7,355 bases of DNA, taken from assembly GCA_002369525.1 (NCBI GenBank), contig DFFN01000134.1:1-7355 (forward strand), in the 5' to 3' direction. Within the stretch, counting starts at the first letter, position 1. Each line of letters starts with the position of its first letter. This document shows positions 7,087 through 7,355 of the stretch, piece after piece. The notes below the pieces were generated by a model that was not told the DNA's origin, did no database searches, and saw only the letters and a program-made list of their open reading frames with translations. A program made the position numbers and the translations under genes. This DNA is from Lachnoclostridium sp. UBA3775. GTDB lineage: Bacteria > Bacillota > Clostridia > Lachnospirales > Lachnospiraceae.

Positions 7087-7139
7087 TTGAAACGTCACAA
7101 TTTTTTCATACTTTTTTCAATTTTATTTTGCCGTTTGAT

Positions 7140-7355
7140 TCAGTAATATCTAATAAGCAGTTCCTTTTCTATTATCTCACGGTCGATACCGGTCCTGCCG
7201 AAACTTTCATCGTTTCTGGGAATACCGATACTTAAGGTCTCGCTTCCGTGAATGTCAAAAAAGTTGTCCGAAAAGCTTACGTCATGACCGGAGAGCGACA
7301 GAAATACCGACTTTGTATACACATTAGAGGAAATGTTTATCCTGAAGCTCTCCTC
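7140..7355 (-). CDS. C-terminal end of a probable GH2 beta-mannosidase (N-terminus beyond right edge)
   Basis: An open frame enters from the right edge and stops at TGA (7140-7142), leaving the last 71 residues. Any GTG start near 7322 would be internal, since the frame stays open to the edge. The segment reads as a beta-sandwich: SNVYTKSVFLSLSGHDVSF is followed by SDNFFDIHGSE and a charged tail ending KELLIRYY. The SDN[FY]FD.. pattern after a G.D..F strand is what I associate with the last Ig-like domain of family 2 beta-mannosidases, which release mannose from the non-reducing end of mannan or N-glycan oligosaccharides. No catalytic residue is visible here, so the enzyme call is moderate. 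I see no clear terminator between it and the permease. Other GH2 enzymes or carbohydrate-binding proteins with the same fold remain possible. Confidence 0.6.
   Translation of the reverse strand, partial: EESFRINISSNVYTKSVFLSLSGHDVSFSDNFFDIHGSETLSIGIPRNDESFGRTGIDREIIEKELLIRYY

Noticed and set aside
7320..7322. GTG at 7322 as the start of a separate 60-residue gene
   Set aside because: The frame stays open to the right edge with consistent beta-strand character, and no Shine-Dalgarno precedes the GTG. A partial larger gene explains it better.

Overview
The window looks like a chromosomal piece from a fibre-degrading gut or rumen Clostridia, most probably Lachnospiraceae. The evidence is strong AGGAGG-type ribosome binding sites, SigA-type promoters, moderate GC, a PurA whose divergent motifs look clostridial, and the tail of a probable beta-mannosidase. 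The family placement is inference from sequence character, not from a database search. All four genes read on the minus strand, so transcription runs from right to left.

Right to left: (1) 7140-7355 is the C-terminal end of a protein entering from the right edge, most like the final Ig-like domain of a glycoside hydrolase family 2 beta-mannosidase. (2) 5518-7017 is a complete NCS2/AzgA-type purine base permease with a near-consensus promoter, a very short leader and its own terminator. (3) 4037-5314 is a complete adenylosuccinate synthetase (purA) with its own probable promoter, a small hairpin near the predicted 5' end of the message, and an intrinsic terminator. (4) 1-3922 is a continuous open frame of at least 1307 codons. 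It encodes a huge Lys/Glu-rich, mostly helical protein that I do not recognise, and it runs off the left edge without a stop codon.

The permease and purA form a loose purine module: uptake of a purine base, then commitment of IMP to AMP synthesis. Each seems to be its own transcription unit, because a terminator and a promoter lie between them. Neither leader has room for, or resembles, a purine riboswitch.

The most interesting content is the giant gene. Its first ~285 residues are duplicated as a diverged second copy at residues ~494-767, with a constant offset of 473 residues that changes to 482 after one 9-residue indel. Its promoter is an extended -10 with no clear -35. A pair of GCAYCAAA words spaced exactly 11 nt apart sits beside it. 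A matching 11-nt-spaced pair lies upstream of purA, in the same position just past the preceding terminator. No RNA genes, mobile elements or CRISPR arrays were seen. No gene-free stretch exceeds about 205 bases.
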